The translations under genes and the position numbers were made by a program. From NCBI GenBank assembly GCA_947628595.1, contig CANRAN010000006.1, positions 1 to 22,060 of the forward strand: 22,060 bases of DNA. Direction: 5' to 3'. The notes under the pieces were generated by a model, which was not told where the DNA came from, searched no databases, and worked only from the letters and a program-made list of their open reading frames with translations. This DNA is from an uncultured Clostridia bacterium (GTDB lineage Bacteria; Bacillota; Clostridia; Oscillospirales; Acutalibacteraceae). Positions 7,109 through 14,055 of this stretch are shown in pieces (position 1 is the stretch's first letter; every line of letters begins with the position of its first letter).

Positions 7109-7137
7109 ATTATACCACATATCAGTTGAAAATTCAA
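7109..7137 (-). promoter_or_regulatory. metA promoter
   Basis: On the minus strand TTGAAT (7132-7137), 17-bp spacer, TATAAT (7109-7114). The start site would be near 7102, giving a leader of about 36 nt, too short for a riboswitch. Confidence 0.7.
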
Positions 7138-7139
7138 CT
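7124..7139. promoter_or_regulatory. 16-bp palindrome over the metA -35, candidate operator
   Basis: AGTTGAA-AA-TTCAACT is a perfect 7+2+7 inverted repeat that contains the whole -35 hexamer. A dimeric repressor bound here would block RNA polymerase. It is not followed by a T-run close enough on either strand to look like a terminator of the S66 peptidase gene. Confidence 0.45.
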
Positions 7140-7185
7140 TTCAGATCTTATTTCTTTTTATAGTCCTGACGTTCGGAAAGAGCAA

Positions 7186-8043
7186 TTAACCCAACGATTT
7201 TACGGTTATTTCTTCTCCAATAAATATTGCCTTTGAATTACTTCCGTGTCCTATTTCATAGGTTTTGGCTACGGGAAGAGTGTGTTTGGTTATATCAAGA
7301 ACTATTTCCTCGACAGTGGGTACTATGCGGTTTTGTTCCATACTTGTAAATGTGCCGAGAATTATACCGCTGATTTTATCAAAGGCACCAAGCTGTATGA
7401 GCTGGGCAAGATATGTACGTATTTTAGCTTCATCTCCGCCGAGTGCTTCCATAAGGAGTATTTTTCCCGAAAGGTCGGGGAAATATTTAGTACCGGCAAG
7501 CTTAAGAAAGCAACGTATGTTACCGCCGACAACGATACCTTTCATATAATCTCCGTTTAACATATTATATTTTACATCAAAAAGATTATTATTATTTCCA
7601 TTAAAATAGTCGTACACTCGCTTTTGTTGTATATTGTCATATGCACCGATTATATTTCTTATCTGATATAATACACCTGCTTTGCCTGTCTGCGAATATA
7701 TGGCATTGATTATAGCTGTAAGGTCACTGTAACCCCAGAAAATTGATTTGGATTTTTGTATGATATCGTAATCAAGGTAGGGGAGTAGCTCATTACAAAT
7801 ATCTCCGCCGGATATGTCAAAAATATCCGAGACTTCGCAGCTGAAAAGCTTCGTAAGAACTGCCGCCCTTTTTTCGGCAGATGCGGAGGAAATTGTATTA
7901 TCACGGGAATAGATATAATCTTCCACTCTTACATCCAAAAATATTTTTTTAAGTCTGCTTTCCAAAATAATAATATTTTGCTTTTCCGTTTTTTCTATTC
8001 CGTTTGAACAGCATACAATGGCACAGTCTGAATTTGATGTCAC
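7186..8043 (-). CDS. S66 family LD-carboxypeptidase (LdcA/MccF-like), 285 aa
   Basis: Serine peptidase family S66; characterised members trim the terminal D-Ala from murein tetrapeptides during peptidoglycan recycling, or inactivate microcin C. The predicted triad is S106 in GYSDLTAI, E199 in LLMEALGGDE and H266 in IGHGSNSKAIFIG, with the family segment SGGDICNELLPYLDYD at 78-93. The start is GTG 8043: GGGGGTG lies six bases upstream. An upstream in-frame ATG at 8133 would add 30 hydrophobic residues but overlaps spoIIR and lacks a ribosome binding site. No signal peptide, so cytosolic. It has its own promoter (8077-8105) downstream of spoIIR. The nucleophile and MEALGGDE match S66 well; the exact substrate is not determined. 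Confidence 0.88.
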   Translation of the reverse strand: MTSNSDCAIVCCSNGIEKTEKQNIIILESRLKKIFLDVRVEDYIYSRDNTISSASAEKRAAVLTKLFSCEVSDIFDISGGDICNELLPYLDYDIIQKSKSIFWGYSDLTAIINAIYSQTGKAGVLYQIRNIIGAYDNIQQKRVYDYFNGNNNNLFDVKYNMLNGDYMKGIVVGGNIRCFLKLAGTKYFPDLSGKILLMEALGGDEAKIRTYLAQLIQLGAFDKISGIILGTFTSMEQNRIVPTVEEIVLDITKHTLPVAKTYEIGHGSNSKAIFIGEEITVKSLG

Positions 8044-8076
8044 GAAAATCACCCCCAAAAAGGTATTTACAAAAAT

Positions 8077-8105
8077 AATATACCATATAAGGCGGAATAT
8101 ATCAA
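8077..8105 (-). promoter_or_regulatory. promoter of the S66 peptidase gene
   Basis: On the minus strand TTGATA (8100-8105), 17-bp spacer, TATATT (8077-8082): five of six matches in each box. It lies between spoIIR and the GTG at 8043 and supports that start over the longer reading, whose ATG (8133) would be upstream of the promoter. Confidence 0.65.
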
Positions 8106-8126
8106 TGGTAATGTAACAAGCATAAA

Positions 8127-8720
8127 TTACCACCTGAAGAAGTTGGCAATGCTTTCAAATATTTCTACTATTTTAAATTTAACAACATATTTATCGCTTT
8201 CGGTTACTATTTCTGTTTCTCCGTCATTTAGGGCAGAGCCTATATCGTCCTGTGCAGAGGGCACACATACTGCGGGATAGAGTACGCACCACCAGTTATG
8301 TCCTTTGCCTTCGCCGATAACAATTCGTAAAGCATCGTATTCTCCGGCGGGCAGAGTGAAATCATCATAGACCCTTGTATCAAAGCTCATATTTGTTACA
8401 TATGCATTAACAGTATAATCGTAGCCATATTTTTTTACAACCTCACGTGCCTTAGACCTAATTGAATTAATATTATTTTTTGCAGCTTCCATAGATTCTT
8501 CCTTTGTTTTACAGTTCGCAAAAAGCTCCTCGGTATAGGTAGTAATTTCATCTCTTACTTTAAGCTTAAGGTCCTGATCCTCTTCACTGTCGGAATTTGC
8601 TATAATATGGAGTCTGAATACCTTACTTTCAATATCCTCACAGGCACCGCTGAAGCCTGTCATTGAAAAAATACAGGATATAATAACTGCACAGCAGAAC
8701 GCTTTAAAAAGGATTTTCAT
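8127..8720 (-). CDS. spoIIR: stage II sporulation protein R (SpoIIR), 197 aa
   Basis: The forespore-made signalling protein secreted into the intermembrane space, where it triggers SpoIIGA to process pro-sigma-E in the mother cell. A signal peptide spans about residues 1-27. The family hallmarks FRLHIIANSDSEEDQDLK (35-52) and GEGKGHNWWCVLYPAVC (136-152) are nearly canonical. The start is ATG 8720, with GGAGGG nine bases upstream; the open frame extends 22 codons further but those lie before the ribosome binding site. The C terminus (about 178-197) is short and ends in an amphipathic or hydrophobic stretch, FESIANFFRW. A plausible sigma-F promoter precedes it. The presence of this gene is the strongest sign that the organism forms endospores. 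Confidence 0.96.
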   Translation of the reverse strand: MKILFKAFCCAVIISCIFSMTGFSGACEDIESKVFRLHIIANSDSEEDQDLKLKVRDEITTYTEELFANCKTKEESMEAAKNNINSIRSKAREVVKKYGYDYTVNAYVTNMSFDTRVYDDFTLPAGEYDALRIVIGEGKGHNWWCVLYPAVCVPSAQDDIGSALNDGETEIVTESDKYVVKFKIVEIFESIANFFRW

Positions 8721-8749
8721 AATATTTTCCCTCCGTTTAATTGTAAGGG

Positions 8750-8779
8750 AATTATTGACAGGAAAATTTTGGATTATAC
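8750..8779 (-). promoter_or_regulatory. putative sigma-F promoter of spoIIR
   Basis: On the minus strand GTATA (8775-8779) fits the sigma-F -35 consensus GYWTA fully, and after 15 bp GTCAATAATT (8750-8759) fits GGNNANAHTR except at positions 2 and 10. It lies 29 bp upstream of the start codon. In characterised spore formers spoIIR is transcribed by sigma-F, so the match is expected. A sigma-A reading using the overlapping TATAAT has no good -35. Confidence 0.5.
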
Positions 8780-8861
8780 AAAGCATTTGCAGGATTATAA
8801 CTTTATGTATTTTATATATAGCATTCGGGCATACTTTAAGTATATGTTGAGGAGGTATGAA

Positions 8862-9539
8862 ATGGAGATTATAAAGGTAATACTGACATCATTGTTGTCG
8901 GTTGCTTCATTATTTATTATTGCAAAGCTGATAGGACATAAACAAATATCCCAGCTTGATTTTTTTGATTATATTACGGGGATAACAATAGGTTCAGTTG
9001 CAGCTGAGCTTGCCACAGAGCTTGAAAAACCATGGAAGCCGCTTATAGCTATGGTAATATACGGATTATGCTCGGTAGTTCTTAGCTTTATTGCAAGTAA
9101 ATTTCAGAGGAGCAGAAAATATATAAACGGAACACCCACTATTATAATGGATAACGGAAAGCTTTATCGGGAGAATATGAAAAAATCCAAGATTGAGCTT
9201 AGTGAATTTATGCTTATGTGCAGGCAGGCGGGATATTTTAATATAAATGATATTCAGACAGCCGTATTTGAACACAACGGAAAGCTGTCTATTCTTCCTG
9301 TAAGTGATAAGCGTCCTCTTAATCCTAATGACATGGATATAAAGGTCAAGCCGGAATATATACAGACTGAAATAATTATGGATGGAAACATTCTTGATGA
9401 AAACCTGAAAAGGAGGGGACTCGATATCACATGGCTGAATAAACAGCTTGAAAAGCAGGGATACCATAAAGCAAGCGAGATTTTTCTCGGTGTATGCGAT
9501 AGTGATAATACACTATATCTTTTTGAGGATAAAAAATAG
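8862..9539 (+). CDS. YetF/DUF421 family membrane protein, 225 aa
   Basis: Integral membrane protein of the YetF family, abundant in spore formers; some homologues are spore-membrane or germination-linked, but the molecular role is not settled. Three N-terminal membrane segments (about 3-22, 36-54, 59-79) include the family mark QISQLDFFDYITGITIGS (28-45). They are followed by a cytosolic alpha/beta domain with the DUF421 core MCRQAGYFNINDIQTAVFE (119-137) and PLNPNDM. The start chosen is ATG 8862, seven bases after GAGGAGG (8849-8855), rather than the longer frame beginning at 8769, which runs through the spoIIR promoter. The gene is divergent from spoIIR; the 141-bp region between them holds both sets of signals. 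No convincing sigma-A promoter was seen for this gene, which leaves open a sporulation sigma factor. Confidence 0.92.
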   Translation: MEIIKVILTSLLSVASLFIIAKLIGHKQISQLDFFDYITGITIGSVAAELATELEKPWKPLIAMVIYGLCSVVLSFIASKFQRSRKYINGTPTIIMDNGKLYRENMKKSKIELSEFMLMCRQAGYFNINDIQTAVFEHNGKLSILPVSDKRPLNPNDMDIKVKPEYIQTEIIMDGNILDENLKRRGLDITWLNKQLEKQGYHKASEIFLGVCDSDNTLYLFEDKK

Positions 9540-9580
9540 GGGATAAAATTTAAAAGAATGTTTTATTAATAGTGTATAAA

Positions 9581-9600
9581 TATATCAATATATATCAATA
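9581..9600. repeat. two tandem exact copies of TATATCAATA
   Basis: The 10-bp unit is repeated head to tail (9581-9590, 9591-9600), one helical turn apart. It ends 16 bp upstream of the -35 of the citrate synthase promoter, where an UP element or activator site would lie. Confidence 0.5.
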
Positions 9601-9612
9601 TAATTTTGCAAA

Positions 9613-9628
9613 ACTATTTACAAATAGT
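9613..9628. promoter_or_regulatory. 16-bp palindrome over the citrate synthase -35, candidate operator
   Basis: ACTATTT-AC-AAATAGT is a perfect 7+2+7 inverted repeat containing the -35 hexamer TTTACA (9617-9622). The geometry is the same as at metA, but the sequence differs, so a different regulator would be involved. Confidence 0.45.
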
Positions 9629-9645
9629 ATAAAATATGATACAAT
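9617..9645 (+). promoter_or_regulatory. citrate synthase promoter
   Basis: TTTACA (9617-9622), 17-bp spacer, TACAAT (9640-9645), five of six matches in each box. The expected start is near 9652, so the leader before the ATG at 9683 is about 30 nt. This also rules out the longer reading of the gene from 9572. Confidence 0.7.
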
Positions 9646-9682
9646 AACGATTATATACACTGTTGAAACGGAGATGGGACGA

Positions 9683-11065
9683 ATGCAGAACGAGTATTTG
9701 CTACAAAATGAAAACTTTTTTAATATTACAGATGAGTTGAGGGAATTAAGTTCTCTCTGTGAAAAAAACGGAGCTATTGATAAACAGCTGTATTCAAAAT
9801 ATGATGTAAAGCGTGGTTTGAGGGATATCAACGGCAAGGGCGTTCTTGCAGGTCTTACCGAAATCTCTGAAATATGTTCATCCGTTACAATAGACGGAGA
9901 AACCAAACCCTGTGACGGTAAGCTGTATTACAGAGGAATTGATGTAGAGGATATAGTAAAGGGCTTTATTAGTGATAATCGTTTTGGATTTGAGGAAGTA
10001 GTGTACCTTTTGCTTTTCGGTGAGCTGCCTGATAAAAAGCAGCTTAAAAGGATCAAGGAGCTTCTTTCAACATATCGTGATCTTCCCCAGTCCTTTCCGA
10101 GGGATATAATATTAAAAGCACCGAGTATGGATATGATGAATGGTCTTGCGAGATGTGTCCTGACACTATATTCCTATGACCCTAATCCCGACGATATATC
10201 AATTCCGAATGTACTCCGTCAATGTCTTCAGCTTATCGCACTTTTCCCTGTGCTTTCGGTATATTGTTACAGGGCATACAGTCATTATTATCTCAGGGAC
10301 AGCCTGTTTATTCATGCTCCGAATCCCGAGCTTTCCACGGCTGAGAATATTTTGTATATGCTCAGGGATGATTCTAAATATACTGCTCTTGAGGCAAAGC
10401 TGCTCGATATGTCGCTTGTACTTCATGCTGAGCATGGCGGCGGAAATAATTCAAGCTTTACTACTCATGTTGTAACTTCATCGGGTACAGATACATATTC
10501 GGCTATCGCTGCTGCCTTGGGTTCACTGAAGGGACCGAAGCACGGCGGTGCAAATATTAAGGTTGTAAAGATGTTTGATGATATGCAGCAGAATATTTCG
10601 GACTATAATGATGAGGAAGAGGTAAAAGCATATCTTAAGAAGATATTGCACGGCGAGGCCTTTGATAATGCCGGTCTTATATACGGTATGGGTCATGCGG
10701 TATATTCCATATCCGATCCGAGAGCAAGGGTGTTTAAGAAATTTGTTGAAAAGCTTTCCGAGGAAAAGGGAAGGACAAAGGAATTTCGTTTGTACTCACT
10801 TGTGGAAAAGCTTGCACCCCAAGTTATAGCTGAGGAGAGGAAAATATACAAGGGTGTCAGTGCAAATGTTGACTTTTACAGCGGTTTTGTGTACAGTATG
10901 CTTGATTTGCCGACTCAGCTTTATACGCCTATTTTTGCGATTGCGAGAATTGCCGGTTGGTCTGCTCATAGAATTGAGGAGCTTGTAAATCCGAGCAAGA
11001 TTATCCGCCCCGCATATATGAATGTACACGGACGTATGCCGTATAAACCGCTGAGTGAGCGTTGA
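9683..11065 (+). CDS. citrate/2-methylcitrate synthase, 460 aa
   Basis: Condenses oxaloacetate with acetyl-CoA (or propionyl-CoA) to citrate or methylcitrate. Catalytic and substrate residues of the family are visible: LYYRGIDVEDI (81-91), H248 in VLHAEHGG, H287 in KGPKHGGAN, H338 in YGMGHAVY with the following SDPRA (344-348), and D397 in NVDFYSGFVY. About 460 residues is longer than the usual 370-430 and fits the clostridial branch with an extra N-terminal helical region (about 1-75). The start is ATG 9683, nine bases after GGAG (9670-9673); the frame is open from 9572 but that part covers the promoter. It is a single-gene unit. In anaerobic clostridia this enzyme feeds 2-oxoglutarate and glutamate synthesis; no aconitase or isocitrate dehydrogenase gene is adjacent. 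Donor specificity cannot be decided here. Confidence 0.95.
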   Translation: MQNEYLLQNENFFNITDELRELSSLCEKNGAIDKQLYSKYDVKRGLRDINGKGVLAGLTEISEICSSVTIDGETKPCDGKLYYRGIDVEDIVKGFISDNRFGFEEVVYLLLFGELPDKKQLKRIKELLSTYRDLPQSFPRDIILKAPSMDMMNGLARCVLTLYSYDPNPDDISIPNVLRQCLQLIALFPVLSVYCYRAYSHYYLRDSLFIHAPNPELSTAENILYMLRDDSKYTALEAKLLDMSLVLHAEHGGGNNSSFTTHVVTSSGTDTYSAIAAALGSLKGPKHGGANIKVVKMFDDMQQNISDYNDEEEVKAYLKKILHGEAFDNAGLIYGMGHAVYSISDPRARVFKKFVEKLSEEKGRTKEFRLYSLVEKLAPQVIAEERKIYKGVSANVDFYSGFVYSMLDLPTQLYTPIFAIARIAGWSAHRIEELVNPSKIIRPAYMNVHGRMPYKPLSER

Positions 11066-11095
11066 TCTGATAATTGATTTTCAGGAATAACAAAA

Positions 11096-11141
11096 GACCC
11101 GATTACAGGACAGTCACTAAGACTTATTCTCTAATCGGGTC
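11096..11141 (-). terminator. terminator between convergent genes
   Basis: GACCCGATTA (11096-11105) pairs perfectly with TAATCGGGTC (11132-11141); a small inner stem AGTC/GACT lies in the loop. On the minus strand it is followed by TTTTGTTATT, so it mainly ends the leftward gene at 11162. On the plus strand, with ATAATTTAT after it, it may also serve citrate synthase. Confidence 0.75.
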
Positions 11142-11161
11142 ATAATTTATAAGGCTGATCG

Positions 11162-11794
11162 TTAATTGGTTTGCAAAAGCTCTGATTGTTGCTTTTCACT
11201 CTCAAACTTGTTTTCCTTGTTTGAGATAAATTTCTGTATTGATATTGAATTCAGATCCTGCGGATTATCCGCTGTGTTTCCATATGAGTATATCTTCACA
11301 AGACTCGGACTCTCATCCTTGTATATAATCCCATAAAGTGTTGTTGTGTCATTTATAGATTCGTTTGTTTCGCTGTCAAATTTTGATTTTTCATCAACGC
11401 TGTAAAGCAGGTTGTACAGCACAGACATATCCGCTGTTGAAATAAACGCTTCACCTTCAAGCGTATCAAATGACTTATTAACTTCAGCGAGTACCTGTTC
11501 ATGTGTCATTTCACCTTTTTCGGAAAAATTAAAATCGTATCTGTATCCGTTTTTATCAATGATATACCCGGATTCTCTTCTTACCATGTTATATTTGTCG
11601 GTGATGCTTATAAATACCATATCCTGCTTTATATCATTGTTTGCACTGCTTGCACTTAAACTCGATTCGTTCTTTTGCTTATTTTCTACCTGATTTTTTA
11701 TATCATTCTTCACCGACATAAGCGTACCGCCTATAACCAGTGCAGCGACAATAAACCCAATGATAATAAAGATAAGCTGTTTCATTTTATTCAT
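11162..11794 (-). CDS. membrane-anchored extracytoplasmic protein of unknown function, 210 aa
   Basis: No family recognised. The N terminus has one membrane segment (about residues 6-26, after MNKMK), then a polar Ser/Asn/Lys linker (about 30-55) and an outward-facing domain of about 150 residues rich in Asp, Ser and Tyr, with no cysteines. There is no lipobox, so it is an anchored protein rather than a lipoprotein. The start is ATG 11794, with GGAG nine bases upstream; a further ATG five codons earlier overlaps that ribosome binding site. It has its own promoter (11863-11891) and terminator and is not in an operon. Phrases such as NKSFDTLEG and VLYNLLYSVDEKSK may be useful for finding relatives. 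Confidence 0.7.
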   Translation of the reverse strand: MNKMKQLIFIIIGFIVAALVIGGTLMSVKNDIKNQVENKQKNESSLSASSANNDIKQDMVFISITDKYNMVRRESGYIIDKNGYRYDFNFSEKGEMTHEQVLAEVNKSFDTLEGEAFISTADMSVLYNLLYSVDEKSKFDSETNESINDTTTLYGIIYKDESPSLVKIYSYGNTADNPQDLNSISIQKFISNKENKFESEKQQSELLQTN

Positions 11795-11862
11795 AAATCC
11801 CAACTCCATTCCGCATATGTAAGGGTGCCTGTCAGCAGAAATATGCTCCCATATCCGATTAT

Positions 11863-11891
11863 ATATTATCAGAAATTTTTTTCTATGTCAA
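11863..11891 (-). promoter_or_regulatory. promoter of the 210-aa anchored protein
   Basis: On the minus strand a perfect TTGACA (11886-11891), 17-bp spacer, then TAATAT (11863-11868). The leader to the ATG at 11794 is about 60 nt. Confidence 0.7.
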
Positions 11892-11931
11892 TGTGCTGAT
11901 ATATATTGAAAATTTACTATATAATATATAC

Positions 11932-12189
11932 TTATTTACCAAACGAGAAAAAAGGACGTTTCTTATATGGCTCGGAGAACACCTCGATAACTTTGTAGCC
12001 GGATGAATCAAGAATTTCCCTAATTTCTTCCTCAGTATATGCTGTTTTGGAAATTATCTCGGTTTGCCCCTTTTTGTGCGAGGAGCTTACCTTTTTTATA
12101 TCCGAGAGTTTTTCTCTTATCGCATTATTGACATGGCTTTCGCACATATTACACATCATTCCGTCTATTTTTATTATAGTTCTAAACAT
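11932..12189 (-). CDS. heavy-metal-associated (HMA) domain protein, 85 aa
   Basis: A single ferredoxin-like HMA domain, as in copper chaperones. The metal-binding loop is GMMCNMCESH (10-19), with C13 and C16 in the CxxC arrangement; Met replaces the usual Thr/Asp before the first Cys. The rest keeps the beta-alpha-beta pattern: EIISKTAYTEEEIREIL then SGYKV. The start is ATG 12189, with GAGTG six bases before it; a GTG three codons upstream overlaps that site. It follows comM by 39 bp on the same strand and is probably cotranscribed. No P-type ATPase or CsoR-type regulator is nearby, so the metal partner is unknown. The SSHKKGQTEIIS segment is shared with a clostridial group of HMA proteins I recall; that is recollection, not a search. 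Confidence 0.85.
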   Translation of the reverse strand: MFRTIIKIDGMMCNMCESHVNNAIREKLSDIKKVSSSHKKGQTEIISKTAYTEEEIREILDSSGYKVIEVFSEPYKKRPFFSFGK

Positions 12190-12228
12190 AAAAATCACTC
12201 TTTTCTGTACTTTTTAAGGTATGCTTTC

Positions 12229-13755
12229 TTATCTCCAATATTTGCTGTCAAGGGTTCTGAATTGTATGGATTCAAAAATATGCTCTTTCTTTATAACCTC
12301 ACAATTATCCATATCGGCAATCGTTCTTGCAACCTTGAGTATTCTGTCATATGCTCTTCCGGAAAGCCCCATTCTTTCAAAGGAATGCTCAAGTATGCTT
12401 CTGGCATTGTCGTCCATGGGGCATACCTCGTTGAGCAGCCCCGGGGTTATTCTTGCATTACAGGTTATACCCGTGCCCTTGAAACGTTCTGTCTGTATTT
12501 TTCTTACTCTGTCAACACGTTTTTTTATTTCTGCGGAGGATTCGGATTTTTCCGCCGAGGATATTTCTCCGAACTCTACGGGAGGTACCTCAACGTGTAT
12601 ATCAAGCCTGTCAAGTAGGGGACCCGACACCCTCGAAAGATACTGAGACACAGCCTTTTGTGTGCAGGTACATTTTTTTGTAGGGTGACCGTAATATCCG
12701 CACGGACACGGATTCATTGCTGCAATCAGCATAATCGAGCAGGGATATGTCAGAGTAGCATTCACACGTGATATTGTTACAGTTCCGTCCTCGATCGGCT
12801 GACGAAGAATTTCCATGGTATTTCTGTTAAATTCCGGAAGCTCGTCAAGAAACAATACTCCGTTGTGTGCGAGGGATATTTCACCGGGATGAGGCACAGA
12901 GCCTCCGCCGGTAAGCCCTGCTGCGGAAACGGTATGATGCGGACTCCTGAAAGGGCGTTCTGTTATAAGTGATGTATCATGTGGTATAATCCCGGCTATT
13001 GAATGGATTTTTGAGGTCTCGATCATTTCGTCAAAAGTCATTCTCGGAAGTATGGAGGGCATTCTTTTGGCAAGCATGGATTTTCCTGTTCCGGGGCTTC
13101 CTATGAGTAGGACATTGTGTCCGCCGCAGGCAGCGATTTCAAGTGCCCTTTTAGCCTCAAACTGCCCCTTGACATCGGAAAAATCAAGTCCGCTTACAAC
13201 AGCCCCCGCACTTATATTTTGTAATGGAACGGATGGGGATATTATTTTTTTGCCTCTGAGATGTAGCACAAGCTGTCCTATATTGTCAATGGGTATTATT
13301 TCAATTCCTTTGACAACAGCACCTTCCCTTGCATTCGCAGACGGAACATAGAAAGTTTTACAGCCCTGATTTTTAGCCTCAATAGCCATGGGAAGAACTC
13401 CGTCAACCGAGCGTACCTCTCCGCTGAGAGAAAGCTCACCTATAAATGCTGAACCGTGGGTATCGAAGCTGACTGTACCTGTTGCAAGAAGCAGCGAAAC
13501 CAATATAGGTAAATCATATATTGAGCCTATCTTTTTTATATCTGCCGGAGCAAGGTTTATAATGATTTTACTTTTCGGAAATACAAACCCAGAATTACAT
13601 ATAGCTGCACGAACCCGATCCCTCGCTTCCTTGATTGATGCATCGGGAAGACCGACTATATCGAACGAAGGAATACCCTTTGAAATATCGGTTTCAACAC
13701 TAACGGGGAAAGCATCCATTCCAAAAAGTCCCATACTTCTTACATTCACAACCAT
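12229..13755 (-). CDS. comM: YifB/ComM family Mg-chelatase-like AAA+ ATPase, 508 aa
   Basis: A hexameric AAA+ ATPase; in naturally transformable bacteria ComM is a helicase that promotes branch migration during integration of incoming DNA, and it is conserved well beyond them. Domains in order: an N-terminal Lon-protease-like (ChlI) domain (about 1-165, with GLPDASIKEARDRVRAA and GELSLSGEVR), then the AAA+ core with Walker A GSPGTGKS (219-226), Walker B VLFLDELPEF (300-309), a Cys-rich NPCPCGYYGHPTKKCTC (348-364) and the C-terminal ComM segment (about 415-508). Full length. Start ATG 13755, with AGGGTG six bases upstream; a GTG three codons earlier overlaps it. Promoter at 13822-13850. The HMA gene is downstream in the same direction. 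In a sporulating clostridium the role is probably recombination or DNA repair rather than proven competence. Confidence 0.95.
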   Translation of the reverse strand: MVVNVRSMGLFGMDAFPVSVETDISKGIPSFDIVGLPDASIKEARDRVRAAICNSGFVFPKSKIIINLAPADIKKIGSIYDLPILVSLLLATGTVSFDTHGSAFIGELSLSGEVRSVDGVLPMAIEAKNQGCKTFYVPSANAREGAVVKGIEIIPIDNIGQLVLHLRGKKIISPSVPLQNISAGAVVSGLDFSDVKGQFEAKRALEIAACGGHNVLLIGSPGTGKSMLAKRMPSILPRMTFDEMIETSKIHSIAGIIPHDTSLITERPFRSPHHTVSAAGLTGGGSVPHPGEISLAHNGVLFLDELPEFNRNTMEILRQPIEDGTVTISRVNATLTYPCSIMLIAAMNPCPCGYYGHPTKKCTCTQKAVSQYLSRVSGPLLDRLDIHVEVPPVEFGEISSAEKSESSAEIKKRVDRVRKIQTERFKGTGITCNARITPGLLNEVCPMDDNARSILEHSFERMGLSGRAYDRILKVARTIADMDNCEVIKKEHIFESIQFRTLDSKYWR

Positions 13756-13821
13756 TTTGTACACCCTGCAATCTTCATCATTAATAAAATTTAGTAAAGC
13801 TTCATTTATCTTTACAGATTA

Positions 13822-13850
13822 ATTATATAACACGTTTTATACAGCCGCAA
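13822..13850 (-). promoter_or_regulatory. putative comM promoter
   Basis: On the minus strand TTGCGG (13845-13850), 17-bp spacer, TATAAT (13822-13827). The -10 is perfect but the -35 matches only its first three bases. Confidence 0.5.
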
Positions 13851-13884
13851 TGATTAAATTTTATTTATTTTGATATTGGTAAAT

Positions 13885-13891
13885 TTCGACA
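13885..13891. promoter_or_regulatory. Spo0A-box match (TTCGACA) upstream of sigH
   Basis: TTCGACA is the exact reverse complement of the core 0A box TGTCGAA, and the flanks (TTTCGACAAA) extend the match. It lies in the 360-bp comM-sigH intergenic region, 171 bp upstream of the sigH -35. It is enclosed by an 8-bp inverted repeat GGTAAATT/AATTTACC (13878-13885, 13916-13923), which also surrounds a TATAAT at 13913-13918. The rest of this AT-rich region holds only the two promoters; I see no gene in it. Confidence 0.4.
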
Positions 13892-14055
13892 AATTACTAT
13901 ATGTTTTTTCTGTATAATTTACCTTGTGAAGTATGCGGAATAAAGAGCAAATAAATCATAACCTATAAAATCTGTAATAATGTACAAAATTTCCTTTATT
14001 TTTCTGTGATTATGCTAAAAGTTTGTTTGTATTTTACCGTATTTATAAAAATTCG

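Noticed and set aside
7066..7180. possible SAM or T-box riboswitch upstream of metA
   Set aside because: The mapped promoter leaves about 36 nt of leader, and no conserved riboswitch cores are seen.
8107..8131. 6-bp inverted repeat GGTAAT/ATTACC at the end of spoIIR
   Set aside because: The stem is short, AT-rich and without a T-run, so it is not a convincing terminator.
9572..9682. 37-residue N-terminal extension of citrate synthase
   Set aside because: This stretch contains the promoter elements and precedes the ribosome binding site; the start at 9683 is better supported.
12064..12618. 184-codon rightward open frame opposite the HMA and comM genes
   Set aside because: Fully antisense to two well-supported genes; low-complexity, aromatic-rich translation typical of shadow frames.
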